DNA of 64,000 nucleotides. Origin: Psychromonas ossibalaenae ATCC BAA-1528 (lineage in GTDB: Bacteria; Pseudomonadota; Gammaproteobacteria; Enterobacterales; Psychromonadaceae). How positions within the stretch are numbered: the first letter of the stretch is position 1; every line of letters starts with the position of its first letter. The translations under genes were made by a program, and so were the position numbers. Below, piece by piece: positions 39,935-49,626 of the stretch. The stretch spans positions 62,001 to 126,000 of the forward strand of contig NZ_KB906972.1 in assembly GCF_000381745.1 (NCBI RefSeq). The letters are read 5' to 3'. The notes under the pieces were generated by a model. It was not told the origin of the DNA, searched no databases, and worked only from the letters and a program-made list of their open reading frames with translations.

Positions 39935-40024
39935 ATTCAGCTTACGGCCCGTGTTTAGCGTTTAATTCTGCCTGCCTTAAACCCCTTATCTATTTTTGTG
40001 AGCAAAAACACAATTGCTTAATTA

Positions 40025-40053
40025 TTGACTCCATTTTCCAAGCAGCGTAAACT
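40025..40053 (+). promoter_or_regulatory. Promoter of the str operon
   Basis: TTGACT (40025-40030), 17-bp spacer, TAAACT (40048-40053), about 59 bp before the rpsL ATG. A very good sigma-70 match for a highly expressed operon. Confidence 0.8.
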
Positions 40054-40111
40054 CTCGCCACCCTTATTTTAAGGGTTGATTTTTCATACACATTTTAGGA
40101 GCTATTTAATA

Positions 40112-40486
40112 ATGGCAACAATTTCACAACTGGTACGCAAACCGCGTAAGGACAAAGTTCAAAAAACTAATGTTCCTGCGTTAGAAGCGTGTCCTCAAAA
40201 ACGTGGCGTATGTACTCGTGTATATACTACTACTCCAAAAAAACCTAACTCAGCAATGCGTAAAGTTGCTCGTGTTCGTCTAACTAACGGTTTCGAAGTT
40301 ACTTCGTACATCGGTGGTGAAGGCCATAACCTGCAAGAGCACAGTGTAATCTTGATCCGTGGCGGTCGTGTAAAAGATTTACCGGGTGTTCGTTACCATA
40401 CTGTACGTGGTGCACTAGATACTTCTGGTGTTACAGAACGTCGTAAAGGTCGTTCTAAATACGGTGCCAAAAAGCCTAAGTCATAA
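40112..40486 (+). CDS. rpsL: 30S ribosomal protein S12
   Basis: S12 monitors decoding accuracy. The 124-residue protein begins [15 protein letters not shown], with TAGGAG upstream of the ATG. The streptomycin-site lysines are of the sensitive type ([18 protein letters not shown] and [13 protein letters not shown]). Strong codon bias. Confidence 0.99.
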   Translation: MATISQLVRKPRKDKVQKTNVPALEACPQKRGVCTRVYTTTPKKPNSAMRKVARVRLTNGFEVTSYIGGEGHNLQEHSVILIRGGRVKDLPGVRYHTVRGALDTSGVTERRKGRSKYGAKKPKS

Positions 40487-40570
40487 GCTTTTCCGTAAGT
40501 AAGGCCAAACAAACACTATTTTAATTTAATATGTTTTGGGTAAATTCCTGAAGCGCACGGAGAAAATAAG

Positions 40571-41041
40571 ATGCCAAGAAGACGCGTCGTAGGTACTCGT
40601 AAAATCCTTCCAGATCCTAAGTTCGGATCGGAAATTCTAGCTAAATTCGTTAACGTTGTAATGGTTGACGGTAAGAAATCTATTTCAGAAAAAATCGTAT
40701 ATGGTGCACTTGAAGTTGCCGCTGCAAAAAGCGACAAAGAAGCACTAGACATTTTTGAAGTAGCTCTTGAAAACATACGCCCAAGCGTCGAAGTTAAATC
40801 TCGTCGTGTTGGTGGTTCAACATACCAGGTTCCTGTAGAAGTTCGTCCTTCTCGTCGTAATGCTTTAGCAATGCGTTGGTTAGTTGAAGCATCACGTAAG
40901 CGTGGTGAAAAATCAATGGCATTACGTCTAGCTGGTGAGCTAGTTGATGCAGCAGATAATAAAGGTTCTGCGGTTAAGAAACGTGAAGACGTTCACCGTA
41001 TGGCTGACGCAAACAAAGCGTTTGCTCACTACCGCTGGTAG
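40571..41041 (+). CDS. rpsG: 30S ribosomal protein S7
   Basis: S7 nucleates assembly of the 30S head. The 156-residue protein starts [20 protein letters not shown] and carries [20 protein letters not shown] and [18 protein letters not shown] precedes the ATG. An intrinsic terminator-like hairpin follows within 8 bp. Confidence 0.99.
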   Translation: MPRRRVVGTRKILPDPKFGSEILAKFVNVVMVDGKKSISEKIVYGALEVAAAKSDKEALDIFEVALENIRPSVEVKSRRVGGSTYQVPVEVRPSRRNALAMRWLVEASRKRGEKSMALRLAGELVDAADNKGSAVKKREDVHRMADANKAFAHYRW

Positions 41042-41048
41042 AATTCTG

Positions 41049-41074
41049 GCACAAGCTTGTGCTTGTGCTTTTTT
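41049..41074 (+). terminator. Terminator-like hairpin between rpsG and fusA
   Basis: GCACAAGC / GCTTGTGC with loop TTGT, followed by six T. A second hairpin ATAAAGC/GCTTTAT (41083-41099) lies just before the fusA ribosome binding site. Inside an operon this would act as partial attenuation. Confidence 0.75.
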
Positions 41075-41115
41075 GTTTCGATATAAAGCTCGGCTTTATT
41101 TAAAAGGACATCAAA

Positions 41116-43209
41116 TTGTCACGTACAACTCTCATTGAGCGTTACCGTAATATCGGTATTGTTGCTCATGTCGATGCGGGTAAAACAACAACGACAGAGC
41201 GTGTATTGTTCTACACAGGTCTATCTCACAAAATAGGTGAGGTGCATGACGGTGCAGCAACAATGGACTGGATGGAGCAGGAGCAGGAGCGTGGTATTAC
41301 TATCACATCTGCTGCGACTACCACTTTCTGGTCAGGCATGCAGGGTCAGTACGATCAGCACCGCATTAACATTATTGATACACCGGGACACGTAGACTTC
41401 ACTATTGAAGTTGAACGTTCACTGCGTGTATTAGATGGTGCGGTTGTTGTATTTTGTGGCGCATCTGGTGTTGAACCGCAATCAGAAACTGTATGGCGTC
41501 AAGCTAACAAGTACCACGTTCCGCGTTTGGTCTTTGTTAATAAGATGGATCGTACAGGTGCTGATTTTGAAGCTGTGATTGACCAGATCCATACTCGTTT
41601 AGGCGCGACTTGTGTTCCGATTCATTTGAATATTGGTGCAGAAGAAGAGTTTAAAGGGGTGATCGACCTGATAAAAATGAAGGCGATCAACTGGAACGAT
41701 ACAGATCAAGGGATGACGTTTGAATATTACGACATTCCGGCTGACCTACAGGAACGTGCTGAAGAACTTCACGAAGAACTTGTAGATACAGCAGCTGAAG
41801 CAAACGATGAACTGATGGAAAAATACCTTGAAGAAGGTGAGCTTTCAGAAGAAGAAATCAAAGCTGGTTTGCGTATTCGTACGTTAAACAATGAAATCGT
41901 ATTAGCGACCTGCGGCAGCGCCTTTAAAAATAAAGGTGTTCAGGCAGTGCTGGATGCGGTAATTGACTTCCTTCCTTCTCCTACTGAAGTTGCTGCTATT
42001 AAAGGCATCAATGAAAAAGAAGAAGAGATTGAATGTCCGGCTACTGATGACGCCCCCTTTGCAGCGCTTGCATTTAAAATTGCAACGGACCCGTTTGTTG
42101 GTACGTTGACATTTATGCGGGTGTACTCAGGAGTGGTCAATTCAGGGGATCATGTATATAACTCAGTGAAAATGAAGAAAGAACGTTTTGGCCGCATCGT
42201 TCAGATGCACGCCAATGACCGTAAAGAGATCAAAGAGGTGCGCGCCGGCGATATCGCTGCTGCAATTGGCCTTAAAGATGTTACTACGGGTGATACGCTT
42301 TGTTCTCCTGATCATAAAGTGATTCTTGAACGCATGGAGTTTCCTGAACCGGTGATCCAGATCGCGGTTGAGCCTAGAACTAAGGCCGACCAAGATAAAC
42401 TGGTTATCGCGTTAGATAAACTTGCTGCTGAAGATCCTTCATTCCGTGTTGAAACGAATGAAGAGTCCGGGCAGATACTGCTTTCCGGTATGGGTGAACT
42501 TCACCTGGATATTATCGTTGATCGCATGCGTCGTGAGTTTAGTGTGAACTGTAACGTGGGTAACCCACAGGTAGCATACCGCGAGACCATCCGTAAAACG
42601 GTTGAGATTGAAGGTAAGTTTATTCGTCAAGGCGAAGGACCAAGCCAGTACGGCCATGTCCACTTGAAACTAGAGCCGCTTGAAGCAGGTGCTGGTTTTG
42701 AATTTGTTAATCAAATTAGCGACGGACGTATTCCCAAAGAATATTTCCCGGCGATTAGCAAAGGCTGTGAGGAACAAATGAACCAGGGTGTGCTTGCCGG
42801 ATACCCGATGCTTGATGTGAGAGCAACTTTATTCGATGGTTCATTCCATGAAGTTGACTCAAATGAAATGGCGTTTAAAATTGCAGCGATGTTAGGTTTT
42901 AGAGACGGCGCATTAAAAGCTGATGCGACAATTCTTGAACCGATGATGAAAGTTGAAGTGACAACTCCAGAAGACTGGATGGGTGATGTTGTCGGCGACC
43001 TTAACCGTCGCCGCGGTATGATTGAAGGTATGGACGACGGCCCAGGCGGCGTTAAAATCGTGCATGCTAAAGTACCGCTTGCAGAAATGTTCGGTTATGC
43101 AACCGCATTACGTTCTGCAACACAGGGTCGCGCGTCATATTCAATGGAATTCTCTGAATATGCTGATGCTCCGAAAAAAATTGCTAATGCAATTATTGAA
43201 GCTAAATAA
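41116..43209 (+). CDS. fusA: Elongation factor G
   Basis: EF-G is the GTPase that drives translocation and ribosome recycling. The 697-residue product has G1 AHVDAGKTT, switch [14 protein letters not shown], all five domains, and HEVDS in domain IV loop II. The start is TTG (41116) with AAAAGGA upstream. Two features are odd. Domain IV loop I reads [11 protein letters not shown] (504-514), where bacterial EF-G has QSGGRGQYGH. Codon use includes several AGA, GGG, CCC and ATA codons that its neighbours avoid. It still looks functional and is the only EF-G in the window. Confidence 0.96.
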   Translation: MSRTTLIERYRNIGIVAHVDAGKTTTTERVLFYTGLSHKIGEVHDGAATMDWMEQEQERGITITSAATTTFWSGMQGQYDQHRINIIDTPGHVDFTIEVERSLRVLDGAVVVFCGASGVEPQSETVWRQANKYHVPRLVFVNKMDRTGADFEAVIDQIHTRLGATCVPIHLNIGAEEEFKGVIDLIKMKAINWNDTDQGMTFEYYDIPADLQERAEELHEELVDTAAEANDELMEKYLEEGELSEEEIKAGLRIRTLNNEIVLATCGSAFKNKGVQAVLDAVIDFLPSPTEVAAIKGINEKEEEIECPATDDAPFAALAFKIATDPFVGTLTFMRVYSGVVNSGDHVYNSVKMKKERFGRIVQMHANDRKEIKEVRAGDIAAAIGLKDVTTGDTLCSPDHKVILERMEFPEPVIQIAVEPRTKADQDKLVIALDKLAAEDPSFRVETNEESGQILLSGMGELHLDIIVDRMRREFSVNCNVGNPQVAYRETIRKTVEIEGKFIRQGEGPSQYGHVHLKLEPLEAGAGFEFVNQISDGRIPKEYFPAISKGCEEQMNQGVLAGYPMLDVRATLFDGSFHEVDSNEMAFKIAAMLGFRDGALKADATILEPMMKVEVTTPEDWMGDVVGDLNRRRGMIEGMDDGPGGVKIVHAKVPLAEMFGYATALRSATQGRASYSMEFSEYADAPKKIANAIIEAK

Positions 43210-43282
43210 AAAATAAATTAAACTACACCTTTCCATGTGATGGCATGTGGAGAGGTATTAACTGATAAAGAAGGTACACACT

Positions 43283-44467
43283 GTGTCTAAAGAAAAATTT
43301 GAACGTAATAAACCACATGTAAACGTTGGTACTATCGGCCACGTCGATCATGGTAAAACTACTCTAACAGCTGCAATCTCTGCTGTACTTACTAAAGTAC
43401 ACGGTGGTGAAGTTAAAGATTTCGCACAAATCGATAACGCTCCTGAAGAACGTGATCGTGGTATCACAATCAATACTTCACACATTGAGTACGATACAGA
43501 AACTCGTCACTACGCACACGTAGATTGCCCAGGACACGCCGATTACGTTAAAAACATGATCACTGGTGCTGCACAAATGGATGGTGGTATCCTAGTTGTT
43601 GCTGCAACAGACGGCCCTATGCCTCAAACTCGTGAGCACATCCTGCTTTCTCGCCAAGTTGGTGTTCCACACTTAGTTGTGTTCATGAACAAATGTGACA
43701 TGGTTGATGATGAAGAGCTTCTTGAGCTAGTAGAAATGGAAGTTCGTGAACTTCTTTCTGAATATGATTTCCCAGGTGATGACCTACCAGTTATCCAGGG
43801 TTCTGCTCTTAAAGCGCTTGAAGGTGAAGCTGAGTGGGAAGAGAAAATCGTTGAACTTGCTGATGCACTAGATTCATACATCCCGCTTCCAGAGCGTGAT
43901 ATCGACAAGCCATTCATCCTTCCAATTGAAGATGTATTCTCAATTTCAGGTCGTGGTACTGTTGTAACTGGTCGTGTTGAGCGCGGTATCATTAAAGTTG
44001 GTGAAGAAATCGAAATCATCGGTCTTAAAGAAACTGTTAAAACTACATGTACTGGTGTAGAAATGTTCCGTAAACTTCTTGACGAAGGTCGTGCTGGTGA
44101 GAACGTTGGTGTTCTTCTACGTGGTACTAAGCGTGAAGACGTTGAACGTGGTCAAGTTCTAGCTAAGCCTGGTTCAATTACTCCTCATACTAAATTTGAG
44201 TCTGAAGTATACGTACTAAGCAAAGATGAAGGCGGTCGTCACACTCCTTTCTTCAAAGGTTACCGTCCACAGTTCTACTTCCGTACAACTGACATCACTG
44301 GTGCTGTAGAGCTTCCAGAAGGTGTTGAAATGGTAATGCCTGGTGATAACCTTAAATTCGTTGTTGAGCTAATCGCTCCAATCGCAATGGATGAAGGTCT
44401 ACGTTTCGCTATCCGTGAAGGTGGCCGTACTGTAGGTGCTGGTGTTGTTTCTACTATCATCGAATAA
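43283..44467 (+). CDS. tuf: Elongation factor Tu
   Basis: EF-Tu delivers aminoacyl-tRNA to the ribosome. The 394-residue protein is canonical: [14 protein letters not shown] (G1), [16 protein letters not shown], and the C-terminal [15 protein letters not shown]. The start is GTG (43283) with AAGAAGG upstream. Codon bias is extreme. It ends the str operon with its own terminator, after which two decayed copies of its 3' end follow. Confidence 0.99.
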   Translation: MSKEKFERNKPHVNVGTIGHVDHGKTTLTAAISAVLTKVHGGEVKDFAQIDNAPEERDRGITINTSHIEYDTETRHYAHVDCPGHADYVKNMITGAAQMDGGILVVAATDGPMPQTREHILLSRQVGVPHLVVFMNKCDMVDDEELLELVEMEVRELLSEYDFPGDDLPVIQGSALKALEGEAEWEEKIVELADALDSYIPLPERDIDKPFILPIEDVFSISGRGTVVTGRVERGIIKVGEEIEIIGLKETVKTTCTGVEMFRKLLDEGRAGENVGVLLRGTKREDVERGQVLAKPGSITPHTKFESEVYVLSKDEGGRHTPFFKGYRPQFYFRTTDITGAVELPEGVEMVMPGDNLKFVVELIAPIAMDEGLRFAIREGGRTVGAGVVSTIIE

Positions 44468-44496
44468 GATTATTCGTAGATAAGAACAATGCAAGA

Positions 44497-44522
44497 AAGA
44501 GCGCTTAGGCGCTCTTTTTTTT
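44497..44522 (+). terminator. Intrinsic terminator of tuf
   Basis: AAGAGCGC / GCGCTCTT with loop TTAG, followed by eight T. Confidence 0.93.
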
Positions 44523-44530
44523 GCTTTGCA

Positions 44531-44665
44531 AAAAGTGAAGGTGGCGTTACACCTGTAAAGACGTAGGTGCTAGTTTTTACTATCATCGAGTAATAATTAC
44601 TCTTTATAGTTAAACAATATTAAAAAAGAGCGCTTAGGCTCTCTTTTTTTATGCCTGCAGGAAAG
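44531..44665 (+). pseudogene. Relic A of the tuf 3' end
   Basis: From GTGAAGGTGGCG (44535) to the stop-like TAATAA (44591) the sequence aligns with the last 50 bases of tuf (GTGAAGGTGGCC...GTAGGTGCTGG...ACTATCATCGA). An insertion (ACCTGTAAA) and deletions break the frame. It continues into a damaged copy of the tuf terminator (AAAGAGCGCTTAGGCTCTC and a T run). Confidence 0.8.
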
Positions 44666-44825
44666 TGAAGGTTTATGTTTCACTATTCGTGAAGGTGGCG
44701 CTATACCTGTAAACAGGGTAGGTGCTGGTGTTGTTTCTACTATCATCGAGTAATAATTACTCTTTATAGTTAAACAATATTAAAATCGATCGCTTAGGCT
44801 CTCTTTTTTATGCCTGTAGGAAAGT
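44661..44825 (+). pseudogene. Relic B of the tuf 3' end
   Basis: A second copy, about 154-160 bp from relic A. It reaches further into tuf (GAAGGTTTATGTTTCACTAT for GAAGGTCTACGTTTCGCTAT) and keeps GGTGCTGGTGTTGTTTCTAC intact. It shares the ACCTGTAAA insertion and the TTACTCTTTATAGTTAAACA tail with relic A, so A and B arose from one another by tandem duplication. The terminator copy is more decayed. Confidence 0.82.
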
Positions 44826-44911
44826 ATATAACTGTAAGTCGTTCAAAAAGGTATATGTGTTGAGAACGAAGCAATACTGGATGTAAGTGCTCTGCAGCTT
44901 TCTGCAGGCGA

Positions 44912-44947
44912 AAAAAAACCCTAAATGAACTCTCATTCAGGGTTTTT
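44912..44947 (-). terminator. Terminator of the KdgM-like porin gene
   Basis: AAACCCTAAATGA / TCATTCAGGGTTT with loop ACTC. On the minus strand it is followed by eight T; a shorter T run exists on the plus side. Confidence 0.9.
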
Positions 44948-44969
44948 AATTAAATGCTGTTAAACGAGC

Positions 44970-45641
44970 TTAGAAGCCGTAAGAAGCACCTAGTACTAGT
45001 GCATTATTTGCATCTTGATTATCTACATTGTTACCCTGGCTGCGGTACTCAATGTATGGTTGAACACCTGAGCGAGTCCAAGTTGCACGGAACTCGTGAT
45101 CCATAGACTCTGCATCAAGCATGTAGACATTGTTGTATTTTACGGTAACTGGCGAGTCTGAGAATGCGTAAGCAATGGCGTTATCCATACGTGTATCGTC
45201 TGATGCACCTACAGCGTCAGTTGCATCTAAGTGCCAGCGTGTACGGTTAGAGATAGAAAGACCGTTATCGAAGTTGTAGCCAATTTTAACTAATGGACGG
45301 TATTGTACATTTTCGCCGTTAGCAATCAGGTGGTGGTAACCTGCTGCAACCCATAGGTTGTCATTAACACTGTAAGACTGTTCAAGGCCTAAGGTGATGT
45401 AAGTCGGTGCGTTGGCGTCAGTTTTTAAATCACCAACCTGAATGCCGTCAAACTCGGTAAGAATAGTTGTTCCCGTTGAGAAAGTATGGCCCGCTTCTAA
45501 AGTTGAAGTCGCGCTAGAGCCGTGCATTTCTGTGCTGTGGAACTGTACGTTACCAGTTACATAAGATGAGCCTGCTGCAAAAGCTGTTAAAGGAGCTGCT
45601 AGAAGAGTTGCGCATGCGATAGCTAGTGGAAGTTTTTTCAT
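44970..45641 (-). CDS. KdgM-like outer-membrane porin
   Basis: A 223-residue protein with a signal peptide (likely cut after TAFA, residue 22) and a barrel-like body ending in Phe. Features such as YRPLVKIGYNFDNGLSISNR, NRTRWHLD and VQPYIEYRSQ resemble the oligogalacturonate-specific porin family (KdgM), small 12-strand barrels for acidic oligosaccharides. The substrate here cannot be read from sequence. No sugar-acid catabolic genes adjoin. AAGG precedes the ATG. Confidence 0.7.
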   Translation of the reverse strand: MKKLPLAIACATLLAAPLTAFAAGSSYVTGNVQFHSTEMHGSSATSTLEAGHTFSTGTTILTEFDGIQVGDLKTDANAPTYITLGLEQSYSVNDNLWVAAGYHHLIANGENVQYRPLVKIGYNFDNGLSISNRTRWHLDATDAVGASDDTRMDNAIAYAFSDSPVTVKYNNVYMLDAESMDHEFRATWTRSGVQPYIEYRSQGNNVDNQDANNALVLGASYGF

Positions 45642-46412
45642 AGTTTTATACCTTGTTTAATAAAGTTTAGAAATTCCTGTCAATAAATTTCACTTACTCC
45701 ATGTTAGCGAGGTGCTGTTAATTGATGTTTCAATTCCATGAAGCCTTTTTAAAAAGGTATTAATTAAGCATCCTGCGGTTTTTTCCATACCGCTTTATTT
45801 TCACTGAGTATAAAGTTTTGTGTGAAGTTATCAATATCATTATGATCTGCTGGTTCAGGCAAATACGATGTCTTTAGTCATCTTTTTGTAAAATACAAAG
45901 CGTTTTGTTTTGTGCGGAAAATATTGGATATAATGTGCTGAACACACCGCGGAAGGGCACTAATACTGGCTGCTTTTTTAATAAACATCTGGATAATTCT
46001 GTCTCGTCTGGCCGAAAGAACGCAGGATAAGCCTTAAAATACCCGTTTAAAAGACGATAACGGCTAAAACAGTTGATCAACTCACATTATTTTTTGATAT
46101 GAAGAAATAAGCGGGAATGTATTATTATGCTGCGCAGTACTTGCTGATCTTATGTCTGTTCTGGTTGCCGAACTGTATAGAAAATATTTATAAATGATTA
46201 GATTTCAGTTTCATATCTACAGGGATGGGCTGCTAGAGTTATCCTCTAAAATAAGAGGTGCGTCTCATTTTTAGCGGGCAAAACCCAAAAACGATTGAGA
46301 TTAATATGAAGCGTCATTCCCATAGAGGCTAGTCGAATATGGTAAACAGCATGCGTAATTTTTGACAGTAGGTGTGATGCTGCAGTCCGCGATTTTACGC
46401 GGACTAAAGCCG
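45642..46412. other. 771-bp gene-poor region between the porin gene and motX
   Basis: No convincing gene. The end near 45641 should hold the porin promoter. A palindrome CCTTTTTAAAAAGG lies near 45746. Hairpins CCTCT/AGAGG (about 46240-46258) and AGTCCGCG/CGCGGACT (46384-46405) lie towards motX; the latter could end the motX transcript but has no T tract. Short frames on both strands show no family likeness. Confidence 0.5.
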
Positions 46413-47030
46413 TTAAATAACTTCTTTTCTAGCTCGTTTGACCACATGCTCAGGCATCTTCTCAGCCAGGCGAGCAAGAAGGTCTTTGGCCTGTTGATGA
46501 ACTTTCGGGTCGGGAATGATGTTAACAAACAGTACTCGGTAGGCATCTTCATAATCAATCGGGCTTCCGTAGCCGTTAATTAACAGACGTACGTAGTTAA
46601 GCTGTGCTTTTAAAAAACCCTGCAGCGCCGCCTCGCGGTAATAAATGACGGCACGATATTTATCTTCTTCGACTAGAATACCCTTGTCATAATAACGGCC
46701 AAGCTGTTCGATAGCCGCCAGCAGGCCTTGTTTTGCGGCCAGCCTGATGTAATGCATACCCAGTGATGCATTACGGTCTACACAAACTCCCCAGGCAAGC
46801 ATGTCTCCCCATAAATAGGTGTATGACGGCTCTTTAATTTTTACTGCATGCGCTTCAATATCTTCGACTAACTGACATTCATCTGCTTTGACCCGCTGCA
46901 GATGCTGGTTAATATTGATCAGCTTGTTTAGCTCATCTTGAGAATACAGCTGAATTACTTCAAAATTAGCAGCCGCGGCGCTGGTGCTGAGCAGCAGTGA
47001 AAACAGTAGAATAATAATACTCTTATTCAT
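46413..47030 (-). CDS. motX: Sodium-driven flagellar motor T-ring protein MotX
   Basis: MotX forms the periplasmic T ring with MotY and recruits PomA/PomB stators in Na+-driven polar flagella. The 205-residue protein has a signal peptide (cut near SAAA) and Sel1/TPR-type repeats. It follows MotX closely: LYSQDELNKLININQHL, RVKADECQLVEDIEA, YLWGDMLAWGVCVDRNAS, LGRYYDKGILVEEDK, YGSPIDYEDAYR and MPEHVVKRARK. The cysteines in DECQL and WGVCV match those of Vibrio MotX. No other flagellar gene is in the window, which is usual for motX. Confidence 0.9.
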   Translation of the reverse strand: MNKSIIILLFSLLLSTSAAAANFEVIQLYSQDELNKLININQHLQRVKADECQLVEDIEAHAVKIKEPSYTYLWGDMLAWGVCVDRNASLGMHYIRLAAKQGLLAAIEQLGRYYDKGILVEEDKYRAVIYYREAALQGFLKAQLNYVRLLINGYGSPIDYEDAYRVLFVNIIPDPKVHQQAKDLLARLAEKMPEHVVKRARKEVI

Positions 47031-47118
47031 GGTCTTATTACCTGTTAAATTAAGTCCTTTAACCCTTATCGGCAGCTGCGTTAAATTCTTAATGTTTATT
47101 GTTTAGTTTCACTACAAA

Positions 47119-47147
47119 TAAAAAAGCCTTCATAAAATGAAGGCTTT
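47119..47147 (-). terminator. Terminator of the cysJIH operon
   Basis: AAAGCCTTCAT / ATGAAGGCTTT with loop AAA. On the minus strand a T run follows. It lies 34 bp after the cysH stop. Confidence 0.9.
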
Positions 47148-47180
47148 GCCGGGAAAGTGATTGTTCAACCTTAAGCTGTT

Positions 47181-47945
47181 TTAAATACCGCTGCCCTGAT
47201 CTTCTGTTTCATCTTCATGCAGCCCGCATTCACGTTTCAATCCAAAGAAACGCGTATCTTCTTCGCTCATACCGACTTCGAGCGGGCGTGATGTCTGTAC
47301 ATCTCCGACGGAAACATAACCCTGCTCCCACAACGGATGATATTCAAGGCCGTTGTCTTTCAGGTAATAGTGAACTTCTTTATTACTCCAGTCGATAATG
47401 GGTAAAAATTTAAAACAGCCGTTTTGAATACTCAGCACCGGCAGTTGACCGCGGCTGGATGCCTGTGAGCGGCGCAGTCCGGAGAACCAGGTTTTTGCAT
47501 TGAGTTCTTTTAATGCGCGTTTCATTGGTTCAACTTTATTGATCAGGTTATATTGTGTTAAACCTTCAACTCCCTGCTCCCATAGTTTTCCATAACGGGC
47601 TTCCTGCCACGAGGCACTTTGCTGTGCGCTGTATATCTTAAGATTTAAGTTTAACTGCCCCGTTAAATCATCAATAAACTGATAGGTTTCAGGAAACAGG
47701 TAACCGGTATCCGTTAAGATAATCGGCGTATCTGCCTTTACCTGAGTAATCAGATGCAGGCATACTGCTGCTTGAATACCAAAACTTGAAGATAAAACGA
47801 ATTCACTTTCAAGATTATCAACAGCCCAGACTACCCGTTCATAAGCTGTTTTCTTCTCGAGCAGGGCATTAACTTCTGCTAAAGCTTCTGTACGCTGCGC
47901 TTTATCCAGGGTGAGCAGATGCTCCAGATCTAATGGTTTAGTCAT
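47181..47945 (-). CDS. cysH: Phosphoadenosine phosphosulfate reductase CysH
   Basis: CysH reduces PAPS to sulfite with thioredoxin or glutaredoxin. The 254-residue protein has the nucleotide-binding [50 protein letters not shown], and the catalytic cysteine in [10 protein letters not shown] near the C-terminus. The extra cysteine pairs of APS reductases (CC...CxxC) are absent, so PAPS is the substrate. The ATG at 47945 overlaps the cysI end by 8 bp; upstream in-frame codons lie inside cysI and are not family-like. Confidence 0.96.
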   Translation of the reverse strand: MTKPLDLEHLLTLDKAQRTEALAEVNALLEKKTAYERVVWAVDNLESEFVLSSSFGIQAAVCLHLITQVKADTPIILTDTGYLFPETYQFIDDLTGQLNLNLKIYSAQQSASWQEARYGKLWEQGVEGLTQYNLINKVEPMKRALKELNAKTWFSGLRRSQASSRGQLPVLSIQNGCFKFLPIIDWSNKEVHYYLKDNGLEYHPLWEQGYVSVGDVQTSRPLEVGMSEEDTRFFGLKRECGLHEDETEDQGSGI

Positions 47946-49626
47946 GAAAATCCTTAGAAGCGATAACCACTTCAGAGACAATACCTGCACGGATTGCGAA
48001 ATCACCAAAACATTCATCTTGATTACGCTCGAGTGCCCAGCGGCCGATTAACTCGTCTAATGTTTCAACAATCGTAACTTCATCGATATTTTCTTTATAC
48101 ATCTTAGGCAGACGTGTACCGTTAGTGTTACCGCCTAAATACAGATTATATCGACCTGGTGCTTTACCGATTAAACCAATTTCAGCCAGCATTGAGCGGC
48201 CGCAGCCGTTTGGACAGCCGGTAATACGCAAGATAATCTTATCTTTAGCAATGCCGTGTTTAGTTAATAAGCTTTCAACATCATCGGTTAAAGCCGGCAG
48301 GTAGCGCTCTGCTTCAGCCATCGCTAACGGGCAGGTTGGTAATGCTACACAGGCCATTGAGTATTTACGCTGGTCAGTTGTTCCATCATCGATCAAACCA
48401 CACTCACGCGCCATTTTTTCGATAGTCTCTTTTTGAGACTCTTCGATTTCTGCAATCACTAAATTCTGGTTAGCGGTCATACGGAAAGTACCTGTGTGTA
48501 CTTTAGCAATTTTGTTTAAACCTGACTTTAACGGTTTGTTCTCAAAGTCTAAGATACGACCATTTTCAATGAATACAGTTAAGTGCCATTTGTTATCGAT
48601 ACCTTTAACCCAGCCGATACGGTCGCCGCGTTCAGTAAATTCGTAAGCACCTGGTGCTGCGAATGTGATGCCTGAACGTTTTTCAACCTCGTTTTTAAAG
48701 GTTTCAATACCGTGAGTCTCTAAGGTGTATTTAGTACGAGCATGTGAGCGGCTAACACGGCCGCCTAAGTCACGTTGCGTTGTTACTACTGCTTCAGCCA
48801 CTTCAATTACTTTGTCTGCTGGAATAAAACCAAAATCGTCACCTAAACGCGGAAAAGTAGTTTTATCACCGTGCGTCATGCCAAGACCTGCACCAACTAC
48901 TACGTTGTAACCGATGATCTTGTCATCTTCAATGATGGCAATAAAGTTAAGATCGTTCGCATGAATGTCCACATCATTGTACGGCGGCAATGCCACAGCA
49001 ATTTTAAATTTACGCGGTAAGAAAATATTCTGGTAAATCGGCTCTTCTTCGGTATCTAATACTTTTTCACCGTCTAACCAGATTTCAGCATAAGCATTGC
49101 TTTTTGGTAAAAAGTGCTCACTGATCTGTTTAGATAACTCATACACCTCTGTATGTAACTCTGACTGCTCTGGGTTTGAAGTACAAATGGTATTACGGTT
49201 AACGTCACCGGCGGTGAAGATAGCATCGATGTCGGCTTTAAATTTCAGCTCTTGGAACACTGATTTTAAGTTACGTTTAAAAATACCGTGGTATTGGAAC
49301 GTTTGACGTGTGGTTATACGAATGCTGCCTGCGTCAGTTAACTCTTCAGCCACCCGGTCAATCTCTAACCATTGCTGTGGTGTTACTACTCCACCCGGCA
49401 AACGTGCTCGTAAAAGAAAAGAGTATAACGGCTCTAATTTCTGTTTCTTACGTTCTGCACGGCGGTCACGGTCATCCTGCTGGTATAAACCATGGAATTT
49501 AACCAGCTGCACTTCATCGGGCGGAAACGAACCTGTCGTCGTGTCGTTAATACCTTCAACTAATTTACCGCGAAGAAAATTACTTTTAATTTTAATGCGT
49601 TCGTTATCGTGTAATTTCTGGCTCAT
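47938..49626 (-). CDS. cysI: Sulfite reductase haemoprotein subunit CysI
   Basis: CysI carries sirohaem and a 4Fe-4S cluster and reduces sulfite to sulfide with electrons from CysJ. The 562-residue protein has the cluster ligands C-x5-C in [19 protein letters not shown] and C-x3-C in [11 protein letters not shown], plus [11 protein letters not shown] and [15 protein letters not shown]. Its ATG shares one base with the cysJ stop (TAATG), so translation is coupled. Confidence 0.98.
   Translation of the reverse strand: MSQKLHDNERIKIKSNFLRGKLVEGINDTTTGSFPPDEVQLVKFHGLYQQDDRDRRAERKKQKLEPLYSFLLRARLPGGVVTPQQWLEIDRVAEELTDAGSIRITTRQTFQYHGIFKRNLKSVFQELKFKADIDAIFTAGDVNRNTICTSNPEQSELHTEVYELSKQISEHFLPKSNAYAEIWLDGEKVLDTEEEPIYQNIFLPRKFKIAVALPPYNDVDIHANDLNFIAIIEDDKIIGYNVVVGAGLGMTHGDKTTFPRLGDDFGFIPADKVIEVAEAVVTTQRDLGGRVSRSHARTKYTLETHGIETFKNEVEKRSGITFAAPGAYEFTERGDRIGWVKGIDNKWHLTVFIENGRILDFENKPLKSGLNKIAKVHTGTFRMTANQNLVIAEIEESQKETIEKMARECGLIDDGTTDQRKYSMACVALPTCPLAMAEAERYLPALTDDVESLLTKHGIAKDKIILRITGCPNGCGRSMLAEIGLIGKAPGRYNLYLGGNTNGTRLPKMYKENIDEVTIVETLDELIGRWALERNQDECFGDFAIRAGIVSEVVIASKDFHD

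Noticed and set aside
45700..45850. KdgR- or CRP-type operator before the KdgM-like porin
   Set aside because: TTGAAACATCAA and TGTGAAGTTATCAA match known consensus sites too poorly.
45874..46080. 68-codon minus-strand frame in the region beside the porin gene
   Set aside because: No ribosome binding site, no recognisable domain, and a composition like noncoding DNA.
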